Shown: positions 20,153 to 28,738, numbered from the stretch's first letter. The stretch: 64,000 nucleotides of DNA from Paenibacillus endoradicis (GCF_024721975.1 NZ_JANQBB010000010.1:1-64000), one strand, 5' to 3'. The notes: a model not told the origin generated them from the sequence alone. Made by a program: numbers and translations.

Positions 20153-21214
20153 GTGAGTAAATTTTGGAGTCCGCTAACCGCTTCCTTGGAACCATACGTA
20201 CCAGGTGAGCAACCGAAGGATAAGAAATATATTAAGTTGAATACGAATGAAAATCCTTATCCACCTTCACCCAAAGCAATTGTAGCGATGGCGGATGCGA
20301 TTAATGAGGATTTACGATTGTACCCTGATCCGAACTGCGAATCGTTAGTTACAACGTTAGCAAATCGTCATGGATTACAGCCTAAGCAAATATTTGTAGG
20401 CAATGGTTCTGACGAAATATTAGCATTTGCATTCGCATCGTTTTTCGATCCGAGTAAGCCTGTCCTTTTCCCTGATATTTCGTATAGCTTCTATAAGGTA
20501 TATGCGAAGTTCTATGGCATAACACCGAAGCTTATTCCACTAGATGAGCAATTCAACATCCATGTAGAAGAATATGTAGGGGAACATGGCGGAATTATAA
20601 TTCCCAATCCAAATGCTCCGACTGCAATGTTAATGCCACTGGATCATATTAAGCTATTACTTGAACAAAACCCAGAGCAAGTAGTCATCATTGATGAAGC
20701 TTATATCGATTTCGGTGGTCAATCTGCAGTAACATTGGTAGATAGCTATCCTAATTTGTTAGTTATTCAAACATTGTCTAAGTCGAGATCATTGGCTGGA
20801 TTACGTGTTGGTTTTGCATTTGGTTCTGCTGAACTTATTGAAGGTTTAAATCGTACCAAGAACTCATTCAATTCTTACACATTGGATCGAATTGCACTTG
20901 CAGGAGCTGTAGCTTCCATTGAAGACGAGACCTATTTCGTTGAAACGAGTGCAAAGGTTATTGCTACACGTGAGCGTGTTGTGCAGCAGCTAGAGGAATT
21001 ACATTTCGTAGTAACTCCGTCTGCAGCTAATTTTGTATTTATTTCTCACCGCAGTATACCTGCGAAGCAAATCTTCGAACAATTAAGAGTAGAAGGTGTG
21101 CTTGTCCGTTACTTTGCTTCACCACGTATTGATAATTACTTGCGTGTAAGTATTGGAACGGATGAAGAAATGGATGCACTTATTAAAGCGTTACACATAT
21201 TAACGGTTCAATAA
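20153..21214 (+). CDS. hisC: Histidinol-phosphate aminotransferase
   Basis: A class II PLP aminotransferase of 353 residues that makes histidinol phosphate in histidine synthesis and often also acts on aromatic 2-oxo acids. Visible motifs are NENPYPPSP near the N terminus, PNPNAPTA at 151-158, DEAYIDF at 181-187 and the PLP lysine K210 in TLSKSRSLAG, followed by the phosphate-binding RVGFAFG. The start is GTG with SD GGAGAG. It is co-transcribed with glnS and apart from other his genes. Confidence 0.93.
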   Translation: MSKFWSPLTASLEPYVPGEQPKDKKYIKLNTNENPYPPSPKAIVAMADAINEDLRLYPDPNCESLVTTLANRHGLQPKQIFVGNGSDEILAFAFASFFDPSKPVLFPDISYSFYKVYAKFYGITPKLIPLDEQFNIHVEEYVGEHGGIIIPNPNAPTAMLMPLDHIKLLLEQNPEQVVIIDEAYIDFGGQSAVTLVDSYPNLLVIQTLSKSRSLAGLRVGFAFGSAELIEGLNRTKNSFNSYTLDRIALAGAVASIEDETYFVETSAKVIATRERVVQQLEELHFVVTPSAANFVFISHRSIPAKQIFEQLRVEGVLVRYFASPRIDNYLRVSIGTDEEMDALIKALHILTVQ

Positions 21215-21231
21215 ATATAGATACACAAAAA

Positions 21232-21277
21232 GAAGCAATTTCAAACACTTGCATGTGTTTGGAATTGCTTTTTTTTG
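21232..21277 (+). terminator. Terminator after hisC
   Basis: AAGCAATTTCAAACAC and GTGTTTGGAATTGCTT form a 16-bp stem followed by eight T residues. Confidence 0.92.
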
Positions 21278-21379
21278 TGTATATCCTCTACATAGTGGTA
21301 GTGAAATAATGACAGCTTGATTACCAGTGAATAAAGGATGGCTAAACGTTGAACACTATATATTGTGGATTCACTGTTA

Positions 21380-21414
21380 TTGACTTTTGTAACTGTAACG
21401 TTTATTATTACAGT
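21380..21414 (+). promoter_or_regulatory. Promoter and operator of the Rrf2-family gene
   Basis: TTGACT (21380-21385) and TATTAT (21403-21408) form a 17-bp-spaced promoter. A perfect inverted repeat, ACTGTAA (21392-21398) and TTACAGT (21408-21414) with a 9-bp spacer, covers the -10. A symmetric site of this size over its own promoter suggests autorepression by the Rrf2 protein encoded next. Confidence 0.65.
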
Positions 21415-21438
21415 ATAACGCAGGGAGGCCCACTTAAA

Positions 21439-21855
21439 GTGAATAGTGAATTTACAATTGCAGTGCATAGTTTAGTCTATTTAGCTAATTTGCCAGATAA
21501 TATGGCTAGTAGCGAAATGATTGCTGATAATGTAGGTACTCATTCTGCGCGTATCCGTAAAGTAATGAGTGGTATGCGTCGTAGTGGCTTCGTTAATACA
21601 AGAGAAGGTTCTGGTGGTGGGTATCGATTAACTATTGATCCTAACATTGTGACGCTAGCGGACATTTATCGCGTTATGGCCCAAGGGTCTCTCATTCCAA
21701 GCTGGTGTTCAGGCAATCCGGATGGCGACTGTATGGTTGGCTCAAACATGAATTCCGTCATGTATGGCATCTTTTGTACTGCAGAGAAGAAGTTAGAAGA
21801 ACATTTTAGTGATATAACAATTAGTGACGTGCTTAAGCAAATTCACAGTTGTTAA
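21439..21855 (+). CDS. Rrf2-family transcriptional regulator with cysteines
   Basis: A 138-residue winged-helix repressor of the Rrf2 family. The helix-turn-helix lies at about residues 25-50 and the wing at 55-65 (REGSGGGYRL). Cysteines at 90, 98, 113 and 138 lie in the region where IscR and NsrR bind an iron-sulfur cluster, but the spacing (C-x7-C-x14-C) differs from IscR, so a thiol switch is equally possible. GTG 21439 follows SD AGGGAGG. An in-frame upstream extension runs through the promoter and is rejected. A thioredoxin gene follows after 66 bp, which fits redox sensing. Confidence 0.88.
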   Translation: MNSEFTIAVHSLVYLANLPDNMASSEMIADNVGTHSARIRKVMSGMRRSGFVNTREGSGGGYRLTIDPNIVTLADIYRVMAQGSLIPSWCSGNPDGDCMVGSNMNSVMYGIFCTAEKKLEEHFSDITISDVLKQIHSC

Positions 21856-21921
21856 GTGGCACCTTTTGGTGTGAAGGGTTATTCCCATAATCATATATAT
21901 TAGTCAGAGAGGATGATTGTA

Positions 21922-22230
21922 ATGGCAGTTTCATTAACTAAAGATAACTTTAATCAATCCATCGAAAGCGGAGTAGCACTAGTAGATTTCTGGGCTCCAT
22001 GGTGTGGACCTTGTAAAATGCAACTTCCAATCGTTGAAGAATTAGCTACTGAGCTTGAAGGTCAAGCAGTAATCGGTAAAATCAACGTTGACGACCAACC
22101 TGAGCTTGCTGCTCAATTCGGCGTTATGAGTATTCCAACACTAATTCTTTTCAAAGATGGTCAACCAGTTGATAAAATGGTAGGTCTTCAAAGTAAAGAT
22201 GCACTTAAAGCAAAAATTACTAATGCGTAA
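21922..22230 (+). CDS. trxA: Thioredoxin
   Basis: A 102-residue thioredoxin with the redox motif WCGPC (Cys28, Cys31), the cis-proline region SIPTLILF and the usual fold length. It reduces protein disulfides using thioredoxin reductase. ATG 21922 is preferred because the SD AGAGAGG directly abuts the upstream ATG at 21913. It lies downstream of the Rrf2 regulator on the same strand and may be in its regulon. Confidence 0.95.
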   Translation: MAVSLTKDNFNQSIESGVALVDFWAPWCGPCKMQLPIVEELATELEGQAVIGKINVDDQPELAAQFGVMSIPTLILFKDGQPVDKMVGLQSKDALKAKITNA

Positions 22231-22253
22231 GTAATTACTGCATAGTTGTAAGG

Positions 22254-22299
22254 GGAGCTGTTTCTGTAGTGGACTTCACTACGGAGACAGCTTTCTTTG
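22254..22299 (+). terminator. Terminator after trxA
   Basis: GAGCTGTTTCTGTAGTG pairs with CACTACGGAGACAGCT including G-U pairs, followed by TTTCTTT. Confidence 0.8.
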
Positions 22300-22314
22300 T
22301 GAAGATAGGAAAAA

Positions 22315-22427
22315 GGGCGATGTGTGCCTACAGGTACACAAGCATTAGATGCTTCGTTAGGAAGGAATATTCAAAGTCGAGAAATCGACCGAGAATATGA
22401 ACAAGTTGCCCTACTTCGGTAGGATTA
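22315..22427 (-). repeat. Degenerate repeat unit upstream of R4
   Basis: This segment has a GTGTGCC-taca-GGTACAC hairpin like the variant copies, and a CCGAGAATATGA segment also present in R4 (near 22540). It ends where R4 begins. It has no clean terminal inverted repeat, so I regard it as an eroded family member. Confidence 0.4.
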
Positions 22428-22585
22428 GTTCGCTTGTCAGTACCAAGAAGATGGCATGAAGTTAGAGAAGCGAAGCGCGGAATGTACGTTATTGGTACAT
22501 GAGCACTTAAAGCTTCCGAAGGAATCATATGCGAGGTTAAGAATAACCGAGAATATGATCTCGATGCTTTACTACATCAGCGAAA
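22428..22585 (-). repeat. Structured intergenic repeat, inverted copy R4
   Basis: It begins with GTTCGCTTGT (22428-22437) and ends in CAGCGAA. On the minus strand it carries GTGCTCATGTACC, the ATAACGTACATTCCGCGCTT core, CTTCTCTAACTTCATGCC and ATCTTCTTGGTACTGACAAG. It lies head-to-tail with R5 without any gap. The left module (minus strand) differs from R5. Confidence 0.75.
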
Positions 22586-22737
22586 GTTCGCTTGTTAGTA
22601 CCGAGAAGATGGCATGAAGCTAGAGAAACGAAGCGCGGAGCGTACGTATTATGTACGTGAGCACTGGAGTGAGCGATGAATGACATATTCGAAGTCGAAT
22701 AAACTGCGATGCTATCTCATCGTAATCACAAGCGAAC
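22586..22737 (-). repeat. Structured intergenic repeat, inverted copy R5
   Basis: A 152-bp copy with a perfect 10-bp terminal inverted repeat, GTTCGCTTGT (22586-22595) and ACAAGCGAAC (22728-22737). The minus strand matches the copy at 31261 closely: GTGATTACGA, the TATTCGACTTCGAATA palindrome, CATTCATCG, a GTACATAATACGTAC hairpin and CTAGCTTCATGCCATCTTCT. It ends 75 bp upstream of ychF. Confidence 0.85.
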
Positions 22738-22811
22738 GGGGTCTTTCTTTGTTAGACTTGCTAGGGTATAATAACGAAAGCTGTTTACAAACGGAAATAG
22801 GAGTTGAAATT

Positions 22812-23912
22812 ATGGGTCTTTCATGTGGTGTTGTAGGTTTGCCGAACGTAGGTAAGTCCACACTTTTTAACGCAATTACGCAAGCTGGTGCTGAATCAGC
22901 TAACTATCCATTCTGTACAATTGATCCTAACGTTGGCGTTGTTGAAGTGCCAGATGAGCGTTTAGATAGACTAGTACAATTAGTAAAACCAAACAGTATC
23001 GTACCAACTGCATTTGAGTTTGTAGATATTGCAGGTCTTGTTGCTGGAGCGAGTAAAGGTGAAGGTCTTGGTAACAAGTTCCTAGCTCATATTCGTGAAG
23101 TAGATGCAATTGTACACGTTGTACGTTGTTTCCAAGATGAGAATATTACACATGTATCTGGTAAAGTAGATCCACTTAGTGATATTCAAACGATTAATTT
23201 AGAACTAATTCTTGCAGATATCGACTCTGTTGATCGTCGTATCGATCGTTCACGCAAAAACTTAAAGAATGGCGATAAAAAGATTGCACAGGAAGTTGAA
23301 ATTCTTGAGCGCGTGAAAGAAGCATTATATAATGACCAACCCGCGCGTAGTATAGAATTAACTCCGGATGAGTTGACTCTAATTAAAGATCTTCATTTGC
23401 TAACATTGAAGCCAGTATTATATGCTGCAAACGTAAGTGAAGCAGAAGTTGCCAATGCTGATGACAATGAATATGTGCAAATTGTTCGTGACTTTGCTGC
23501 CAAAGAAGGCGCTGAAGTTGTGGCAATTAGTGCAAAAGTAGAATCAGAGATCGCAGAACTAGACGGCGAAGACAAGGAAATGTTCCTTGAAGAGTTAGGT
23601 CTTTCTGAATCTGGACTTAACCGTCTAATTCGTGCTGCTTACAAATTATTAGGCCTATACACGTACTTCACTGCTGGTGTTCAAGAGGTTCGCGCCTGGA
23701 CGATTCGTAAAGGTATGAAAGCACCGCAAGCAGCGGGAGTTATTCATACTGATTTTGAGCGTGGTTTCATCCGTGCAGAGGTTGTATCTTACGACGATCT
23801 TTCTGCAGCAGGATCTATGGCTGTAGCACGTGAGCGTGGTCAATTACGTCTTGAAGGTAAAGAGTATCTAGTGAAAGATGGAGATGTTATGCATTTCCGT
23901 TTCAACGTATAA
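22812..23912 (+). CDS. ychF: Redox-regulated ATPase / Obg-like GTPase YchF
   Basis: A 366-residue OBG-family P-loop protein that in other bacteria binds ribosomes and hydrolyses ATP. The N-terminal G domain has the P-loop GLPNVGKST (8-16) and switch [16 protein letters not shown], with a coiled-coil insertion in the middle and a C-terminal TGS domain (about residues 280-366, VRAWTIRKG). ATG 22812 gives the family start [11 protein letters not shown] and has GGAG upstream; a longer frame extends into the repeat and is rejected. A TATAAT lies at 22767-22772. Confidence 0.94.
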   Translation: MGLSCGVVGLPNVGKSTLFNAITQAGAESANYPFCTIDPNVGVVEVPDERLDRLVQLVKPNSIVPTAFEFVDIAGLVAGASKGEGLGNKFLAHIREVDAIVHVVRCFQDENITHVSGKVDPLSDIQTINLELILADIDSVDRRIDRSRKNLKNGDKKIAQEVEILERVKEALYNDQPARSIELTPDELTLIKDLHLLTLKPVLYAANVSEAEVANADDNEYVQIVRDFAAKEGAEVVAISAKVESEIAELDGEDKEMFLEELGLSESGLNRLIRAAYKLLGLYTYFTAGVQEVRAWTIRKGMKAPQAAGVIHTDFERGFIRAEVVSYDDLSAAGSMAVARERGQLRLEGKEYLVKDGDVMHFRFNV

Positions 23913-23944
23913 TATAAATCAATGCATAAGTAATGAATGAAAAA

Positions 23945-23990
23945 TAAGTGCTTGGTGTATCCTTGAAAGAGGAGCCAAGCACTTTTTTTA
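23945..23990 (+). terminator. Terminator after ychF
   Basis: AAGTGCTTGG and CCAAGCACTT form a 10-bp stem with a 20-nt loop, followed by TTTTT. Confidence 0.9.
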
Positions 23991-24013
23991 TTCACATGTG
24001 TATAATAATGTGT

Positions 24014-24164
24014 ATTCGACTGTGATCACGAAGTGATGCGCTGTGGATTACTCGGCATCGAAGATGACATTCATCGCTTGCGCAAGTAGCCATGTACCAA
24101 TAACGTACATTCCGCGCTTCGCTTCACTAGCTTCATGTCATCTTCATGGTGCTGACAGCCGAAT
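24014..24164 (+). repeat. Structured intergenic repeat, copy R6
   Basis: A 151-bp copy with outer arms ATTCGACTGT (24014-24023) and ACAGCCGAAT (24155-24164; one mismatch). It shows the clearest nested pairing of the family: GAAGATGACA (24060-24069) with TGTCATCTTC (24136-24145), a perfect 10 bp. A GTACCAATAACGTAC hairpin and CGCGCTTCGCTTCACTAGCT lie between. It lies between the ychF terminator and the DnaA-box cluster of prfA. Confidence 0.85.
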
Positions 24165-24280
24165 TATCAATGAAGCAATACAATTGTGGTAGATGAATCG
24201 GCATTGAATATGCCTGTCATCTGTATAGGGAATAATTGGTGTATAATCTTCTGTCTAGCGGAAGGGAATTCTTGATAAGT

Positions 24281-24364
24281 TGTGGATAATACGTTTCCAT
24301 TTTGTGTATATCCCCTTATTTTTTGTGGATAACCATGTGGATAACTGGTGTTAACTGTTGATAA
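24281..24364 (+). promoter_or_regulatory. DnaA-box cluster upstream of prfA
   Basis: Three perfect DnaA boxes, TGTGGATAA at 24281, 24324 and 24336, and one single-mismatch box, TGTTGATAA at 24356, lie in the same orientation within 84 bp. They sit about 55 bp upstream of the probable prfA promoter. Binding is inferred from the established consensus; the role is unknown. Confidence 0.65.
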
Positions 24365-24417
24365 CTTGACTTTTGGGTATTCGATATAAAGCTATTATCG
24401 ATTGAAACCTGTTGATG

Positions 24418-24426
24418 TGATATAAT
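24418..24426 (+). promoter_or_regulatory. Extended -10 promoter of prfA
   Basis: TGATATAAT is a perfect extended -10 with no good -35, 42 nt upstream of the GTG start. Confidence 0.5.
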
Positions 24427-24468
24427 AATAATTATCTTATTTTGAGGAAATGACAGAGGTGAGTGACT

Positions 24469-25545
24469 GTGTTAGATCGTTTACAAGCACTAGCTGATCG
24501 GTACGACAAACTAAGCGAGTTGCTATGTGATCCAGACGTATCGAGTGATCCCAAAAGATTAAGAGAGCTTTCTAAAGAGCAATCTGATCTTCAAGGAGCA
24601 TATGATGCTTATACAGAGTATAAACAAGTTAGCGAGCAATTCGACGGAGCTAAAGAAATGCTAGGCGAAAAACTTGATGATGAAATGCGTGAAATGGTGA
24701 AAATGGAACTTGATGAACTAGGTGCGCGCAAAACCGATCTTGAGGAGAAGGTACGTATATTGCTTCTACCGAAAGACCCTAATGATGATAAGAATGTCAT
24801 CGTCGAAATTCGTGGTGCAGCAGGTGGAGATGAGGCAGCATTATTCGCATACGAACTATATCGTATGTACAATAGATATGCTGATACACAAGGCTGGAGA
24901 ACGGAATTGATGGAGTTTACAGAGAATGACGTTGGCGGCTTCAAAGAGGTTATTTTCATGATTAGTGGAAAAGGTGCTTATAGCAAATTGAAGTATGAAA
25001 GTGGAGCACACCGAGTACAACGTATTCCAGTAACGGAATCTGGTGGTCGTATTCATACGTCTACATCTACGGTAGCAGTAATGCCGGAAGTTGAAGAGGT
25101 TGATGTGGAGATCTTTGATAAAGATATCCGTGTTGATACGTTCTGTTCTAGTGGTGCTGGTGGTCAGTCCGTTAATACAACGAAATCCGCTGTGCGTGTC
25201 TTTCACGTACCAACGGGTATTATGGCAACTTGTCAAGATGGTAAATCTCAACATGAGAATAAAGCCAAAGCACTTCAAGTTCTTCGTGCACGTATCTCCG
25301 ATATTCAACGTCAAGCAGAAGAAGCGAAATATGCTGGAGAGCGTAAGAGTAAAGTGGGTACTGGAGATCGTTCAGAACGTATTCGTACTTACAACTTCCC
25401 GCAAAGCCGTGTAACAGATCATCGTATCGGCTTAACGATGCATAAGCTAGATGCTGTAATGAATGGTGATATCGAAGAGATCGTTAATCATCTAACTTTG
25501 GCTGATCAAGCAGATCATCTTGAAAGTGAAACAATGGGTGCGTAA
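24469..25545 (+). CDS. prfA: Peptide chain release factor 1
   Basis: RF1 recognises UAA and UAG stop codons and triggers peptide release. Of 358 residues, the catalytic GGQ is at 231-233 in [12 protein letters not shown]. The anticodon-like region lies in domain 2. GTG 24469 follows SD AGAGGTGA by 6 nt and gives the usual [13 protein letters not shown] start; GTG 24463 overlaps the SD. prmC, which methylates the GGQ glutamine, follows after 117 bp and the pair precedes spoIIR as in B. subtilis. Confidence 0.97.
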   Translation: MLDRLQALADRYDKLSELLCDPDVSSDPKRLRELSKEQSDLQGAYDAYTEYKQVSEQFDGAKEMLGEKLDDEMREMVKMELDELGARKTDLEEKVRILLLPKDPNDDKNVIVEIRGAAGGDEAALFAYELYRMYNRYADTQGWRTELMEFTENDVGGFKEVIFMISGKGAYSKLKYESGAHRVQRIPVTESGGRIHTSTSTVAVMPEVEEVDVEIFDKDIRVDTFCSSGAGGQSVNTTKSAVRVFHVPTGIMATCQDGKSQHENKAKALQVLRARISDIQRQAEEAKYAGERKSKVGTGDRSERIRTYNFPQSRVTDHRIGLTMHKLDAVMNGDIEEIVNHLTLADQADHLESETMGA

Positions 25546-25569
25546 TCGTCACCTATAGTGAATGTATAG

Positions 25570-25632
25570 AGCGCTAGTTACGAGCAACATCTTACACAAA
25601 AGTAAGGGTTTGCTGTTAACTGGCGCTTTCTT
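25570..25632 (+). terminator. Hairpin between prfA and prmC
   Basis: AGCGCTAGTTACGAGCAA pairs imperfectly with TTGCTGTTAACTGGCGCT around an inner CTTAC/GTAAG stem, followed by TTCTTTC. A partial or attenuating terminator. Confidence 0.55.
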
Positions 25633-25662
25633 TCGATTAGTACAAGAAAGTGGTGAACTCTA

Positions 25663-26598
25663 TTGTCAGAAACAATCATTACATTGGAACAATGTCTAGC
25701 GGTAAATGAGAATATTAGAACGAAATTACAGCAAGCAACTTCCTATCTATCGCAATGTGGTGTTGAAGAAGCAAAAGAAAATGCGCAATTAATTTTGCTT
25801 CATGTTCTGAATGTGGAGCGGGTGCGCTTATTACTTATGTGGCAAGATATATTTCCTGCAGAGAAGCTTGCCCAGTGGGGAGAGTTATTGTCTCGCAAAG
25901 GTAAAGGCGAACCAATTCAATATATGATTGGCGAAGCATGGTTCTATGGCAGAAAGTTTAGCGTGTCGCCAGTTGTACTTATTCCGCGTCCAGAGACAGA
26001 ATTACTTGTTGAAGCGGTTATTAAAGAGGGTACGAAGTTATGGCAGGATAAAGCGAAGCAACCTGTTGTCTTAGATATAGGTACTGGAAGTGGTGCAATC
26101 TCGCTAACGTTGCAGCTGGAACAACCAAATTGGCGAGTGATCGCATCAGATATTTCTGCAGACGCATTAACCGTAGCGAAGCATAATGCAACAAGTTTTG
26201 GGATCGTTGATAAAATGGGATGGCAACAAGGCGATTTGCTACAACCATTTGTTATAGAGGGTCAAGCGCTGCAATATGAAGGTGAACGTATTGATATATT
26301 AGTATCTAATCCTCCCTATATTCCAGAGAGCGATATGGCACAATTACAAAGAGAAGTTCGCGATTATGAACCGCATCTTGCATTGGTTGGTGGTGAGGAC
26401 GGACTTGATCCTTATCGAATTATGATCCTTAAGTTAGCACAGCTAGAAGTTAAGCCTACTATTGTTGCTTTCGAACTAGGTATTCATCAACCAGCCATTG
26501 TTGTAGAGATGATGAAAGAAATTGGCGCTTGGAACGATATCTCGATCATCACAGATTATAATGGGATCGACAGACATGTGATAGCAACAAAAAAATAG
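25663..26598 (+). CDS. prmC: Release factor N5-glutamine methyltransferase
   Basis: An SAM-dependent enzyme (311 residues) that methylates the GGQ glutamine of RF1 and RF2. The N-terminal helical domain (1-90) binds the factor; the SAM motif LDIGTGSGAI and the catalytic NPPY (216-219 in SNPPYIPESD) are intact. The start is TTG with a weak SD (GGTGA), so expression may be low. It follows its substrate gene prfA. Confidence 0.93.
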   Translation: MSETIITLEQCLAVNENIRTKLQQATSYLSQCGVEEAKENAQLILLHVLNVERVRLLLMWQDIFPAEKLAQWGELLSRKGKGEPIQYMIGEAWFYGRKFSVSPVVLIPRPETELLVEAVIKEGTKLWQDKAKQPVVLDIGTGSGAISLTLQLEQPNWRVIASDISADALTVAKHNATSFGIVDKMGWQQGDLLQPFVIEGQALQYEGERIDILVSNPPYIPESDMAQLQREVRDYEPHLALVGGEDGLDPYRIMILKLAQLEVKPTIVAFELGIHQPAIVVEMMKEIGAWNDISIITDYNGIDRHVIATKK

Positions 26599-26701
26599 AT
26601 TGATAGGTTTATAGATTAGATGAGCTGGACATAATAGGGTTAGAGACGTTCCGGGACGCAAGCAGGTACATTTTAGCGGATGTACGAGAGGAGCTTGTGT
26701 A

Positions 26702-27388
26702 ATGTTATCTAATTCATCCAATTCATCTAATCTATTTTCTTTTTCTTATCGTAAAGTATATGGGTATGTCGCTATTATTTTAATTGTTCTACTTATGAGC
26801 TGGGAGTATCAAAAAGTTGATGCAGCACTACATATGGAATCTATTCCTGAAGAATCTATTCGTCTACGTATTCTCGCTAATTCTGACTCTCCTAATGATC
26901 AAGTGATTAAGGCAGTCGTTCGTGATGAAGTAGTAGCTGCGATGAATAGTTGGATAAATGAACCACTAACGATCGAGGAAGCTAGAGAAGTGCTTAATGC
27001 ACATGAATCGGAATTACAGGACGTTATTGCAACAACTCTTACAAATAACGGTTATCAATATGGATTCACAACGGAAATCGGTCAAGTAGAGTTCCCCACG
27101 AAAATGTATGGACAGCTTGTCTACCCTGCAGGAATGTATGAAGCATTGCTCATCACACTAGGGGAAGGTGCGGGACGTAACTGGTGGTGTGTACTATTTC
27201 CTCCATTATGTTTTGCTGATACTGTTTCAGGAGAAGCTACAGCTGCTCCCTCTGTAGAAGCGAAAGTAGCTACAACAACACCGGAAGTAGAAACAGCTTC
27301 AGTATCAACTACAGATGTGGAAGTGGATTTCTTCATTGTTGAGTTATTTGAAGATTTAGGAGCATGGATTTCCTCATTATTTGCGTAA
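26702..27388 (+). CDS. spoIIR: Stage II sporulation protein R
   Basis: SpoIIR is made in the forespore and signals across the septum to activate SpoIIGA, which processes pro-SigE in the mother cell. The 228-residue protein has one N-terminal TM or signal segment (about 22-38). The conserved core begins with IRLRILANSDSPNDQ and continues to the GEGAGRNWWCVLFPPLCF motif. The C-terminal third is Thr/Val/Glu-rich and of low complexity before a hydrophobic end. ATG with SD GAGAGGAG. Its place after prfA-prmC matches B. subtilis. Confidence 0.93.
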   Translation: MLSNSSNSSNLFSFSYRKVYGYVAIILIVLLMSWEYQKVDAALHMESIPEESIRLRILANSDSPNDQVIKAVVRDEVVAAMNSWINEPLTIEEAREVLNAHESELQDVIATTLTNNGYQYGFTTEIGQVEFPTKMYGQLVYPAGMYEALLITLGEGAGRNWWCVLFPPLCFADTVSGEATAAPSVEAKVATTTPEVETASVSTTDVEVDFFIVELFEDLGAWISSLFA

Positions 27389-27410
27389 TCATTGGCGAAT
27401 TCAAATAGAG

Positions 27411-27447
27411 AAGCGATAAACGGTTTAGCCGCGTATCGCTTTTTATT
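27411..27447 (+). terminator. Terminator after spoIIR
   Basis: AAGCGATAAACGG pairs with CCGCGTATCGCTT (one bulge), followed by TTTTATT. Confidence 0.75.
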
Positions 27448-27514
27448 ATGATCAATTGAAGATATACTATATTAATGAAGCAGTATAAGTTGATGAAACG
27501 AAGGATTGATACCC

Positions 27515-28576
27515 GTGAATAACACTACTCATATATGGAAAATTAATATACAGCAATCCGGCTGGCAACAACAGCTAGAAGCAGCGGCACTTGCTCTGCA
27601 ACAAGGAGAGCAAGTAGCTTTTCCTACAGAAACCGTCTACGGATTAGGAGCAGATGCTACTTCTAGTAGTGCGGTACAAGGTATTTTTACTGCAAAAGGT
27701 AGACCGTCTGATAACCCACTAATCGTTCATATTAGCAATAAGCAACAATTAGATGGATTAGTTGAACGTTATGATGGACTTGCAGAGCAATTAATGGAGC
27801 GGTTCTGGCCAGGTCCTCTAACCATCGTACTACCTGTGAAAGAAGGAGTGCTATCTCCTTATGTAACGGCTGGACTTGCGACAGTAGGGATTCGCATGCC
27901 TAATCATCCATTAGCACTTGAGCTGATTAACCAGGCTAATTGTCCGATTGCCGCGCCAAGCGCCAATCGTTCTGGTCGACCAAGTCCTACACTTGCCGAG
28001 CATGTATATGAAGATTTGGCTGATCAAATAGCTGGTATTGTTGATGGCGGTGCAACCGGAGTTGGATTAGAATCTACTGTGGTTGAGATCGCTTCGCAAT
28101 CTACTATTCGTGTTTTACGTCCAGGAGGAGTAACCGAGGACGACCTGAGACAGTGTTGCCCACAAGCAACCATACTCACAGAAACAGAACTTCAAAGTAA
28201 GGAAGCTCCTCGCTCTCCAGGAATGAAGTATACACACTATGCCCCCAAAGGACAGCTTGTCGTCGTGAAAGGTGAAGACGCTAACGTTACTGCATACATT
28301 GTAGAGCAATTGGAGCAGTATCAAGCATCAGAGCGATGTGCTGTGTTAGCATTTGCTGAACATATTGATGACTATCATTATGCAGAGCATGTCATTAGTA
28401 TGGGGAGTATGCATAACCTTGAAGAAGCTGCTGCTTCACTCTATGCTGCATTAAGAAATTTTGATGAGCGGGGGATTACCCGAATATGGTCGGAGGCAAG
28501 TGGCTATGATGGCATCGGAGCTGCATTGATGAACCGATTGCATAAGGCTGCAGGTCACGATATTGTGCACGTTTAA
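27515..28576 (+). CDS. ywlC: L-threonylcarbamoyladenylate synthase (Sua5/YwlC)
   Basis: This enzyme makes threonylcarbamoyl-AMP from Thr, bicarbonate and ATP, the first step of the universal t6A37 tRNA modification. At 353 residues it is the long Sua5 type: a YrdC/TsaC domain (about 15-210, with FPTETVYGLGADA, KGRPSDNPL and APSANRSGRPSPT) plus a C-terminal Sua5 domain. GTG 27515 has CGAAGGA at good spacing; TTG 27506 is too near it. Confidence 0.94.
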   Translation: MNNTTHIWKINIQQSGWQQQLEAAALALQQGEQVAFPTETVYGLGADATSSSAVQGIFTAKGRPSDNPLIVHISNKQQLDGLVERYDGLAEQLMERFWPGPLTIVLPVKEGVLSPYVTAGLATVGIRMPNHPLALELINQANCPIAAPSANRSGRPSPTLAEHVYEDLADQIAGIVDGGATGVGLESTVVEIASQSTIRVLRPGGVTEDDLRQCCPQATILTETELQSKEAPRSPGMKYTHYAPKGQLVVVKGEDANVTAYIVEQLEQYQASERCAVLAFAEHIDDYHYAEHVISMGSMHNLEEAAASLYAALRNFDERGITRIWSEASGYDGIGAALMNRLHKAAGHDIVHV

Positions 28577-28582
28577 GAGGAT

Positions 28583-28686
28583 GTTCAAAAAGTGGACTTT
28601 GATAACGATGAGTATGCTTCGTAGTTTATTCGACATCGAATATGAAGCGCTCCATCTTCTCGATTTTGAAATCCCACGGTTTGAAC
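28583..28686 (+). repeat. Structured intergenic repeat, short copy R7
   Basis: A 104-bp form bounded by GTTCAAAAAGTGG (28583-28595) and CCACGGTTTGAAC (28674-28686; 11 of 13 pair). It keeps TTTGATAACGATG, the TTATTCGACATCGAATA palindrome and GCGCTCCATCTTCTCG but lacks the middle GTAC hairpin of the full copies. It matches the ends of R3. It starts 7 bp after the ywlC stop codon. Confidence 0.7.
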
Positions 28687-28738
28687 GTTTATAAAAAAAG
28701 AATTTATTATGTGAATTATTAAATTAGTAGTCAACTTT

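Noticed and set aside
22328..22528. 66-codon reverse frame, and others inside the interspersed repeats (8369-8590, 60454-60651)
   Set aside because: They lie within structured repeats, differ from copy to copy, and lack SDs.
24856..25314. 152-codon reverse-strand frame inside prfA
   Set aside because: Antisense to a highly conserved gene; composition is Thr/Cys/Ile-rich as expected from reverse-frame codons.
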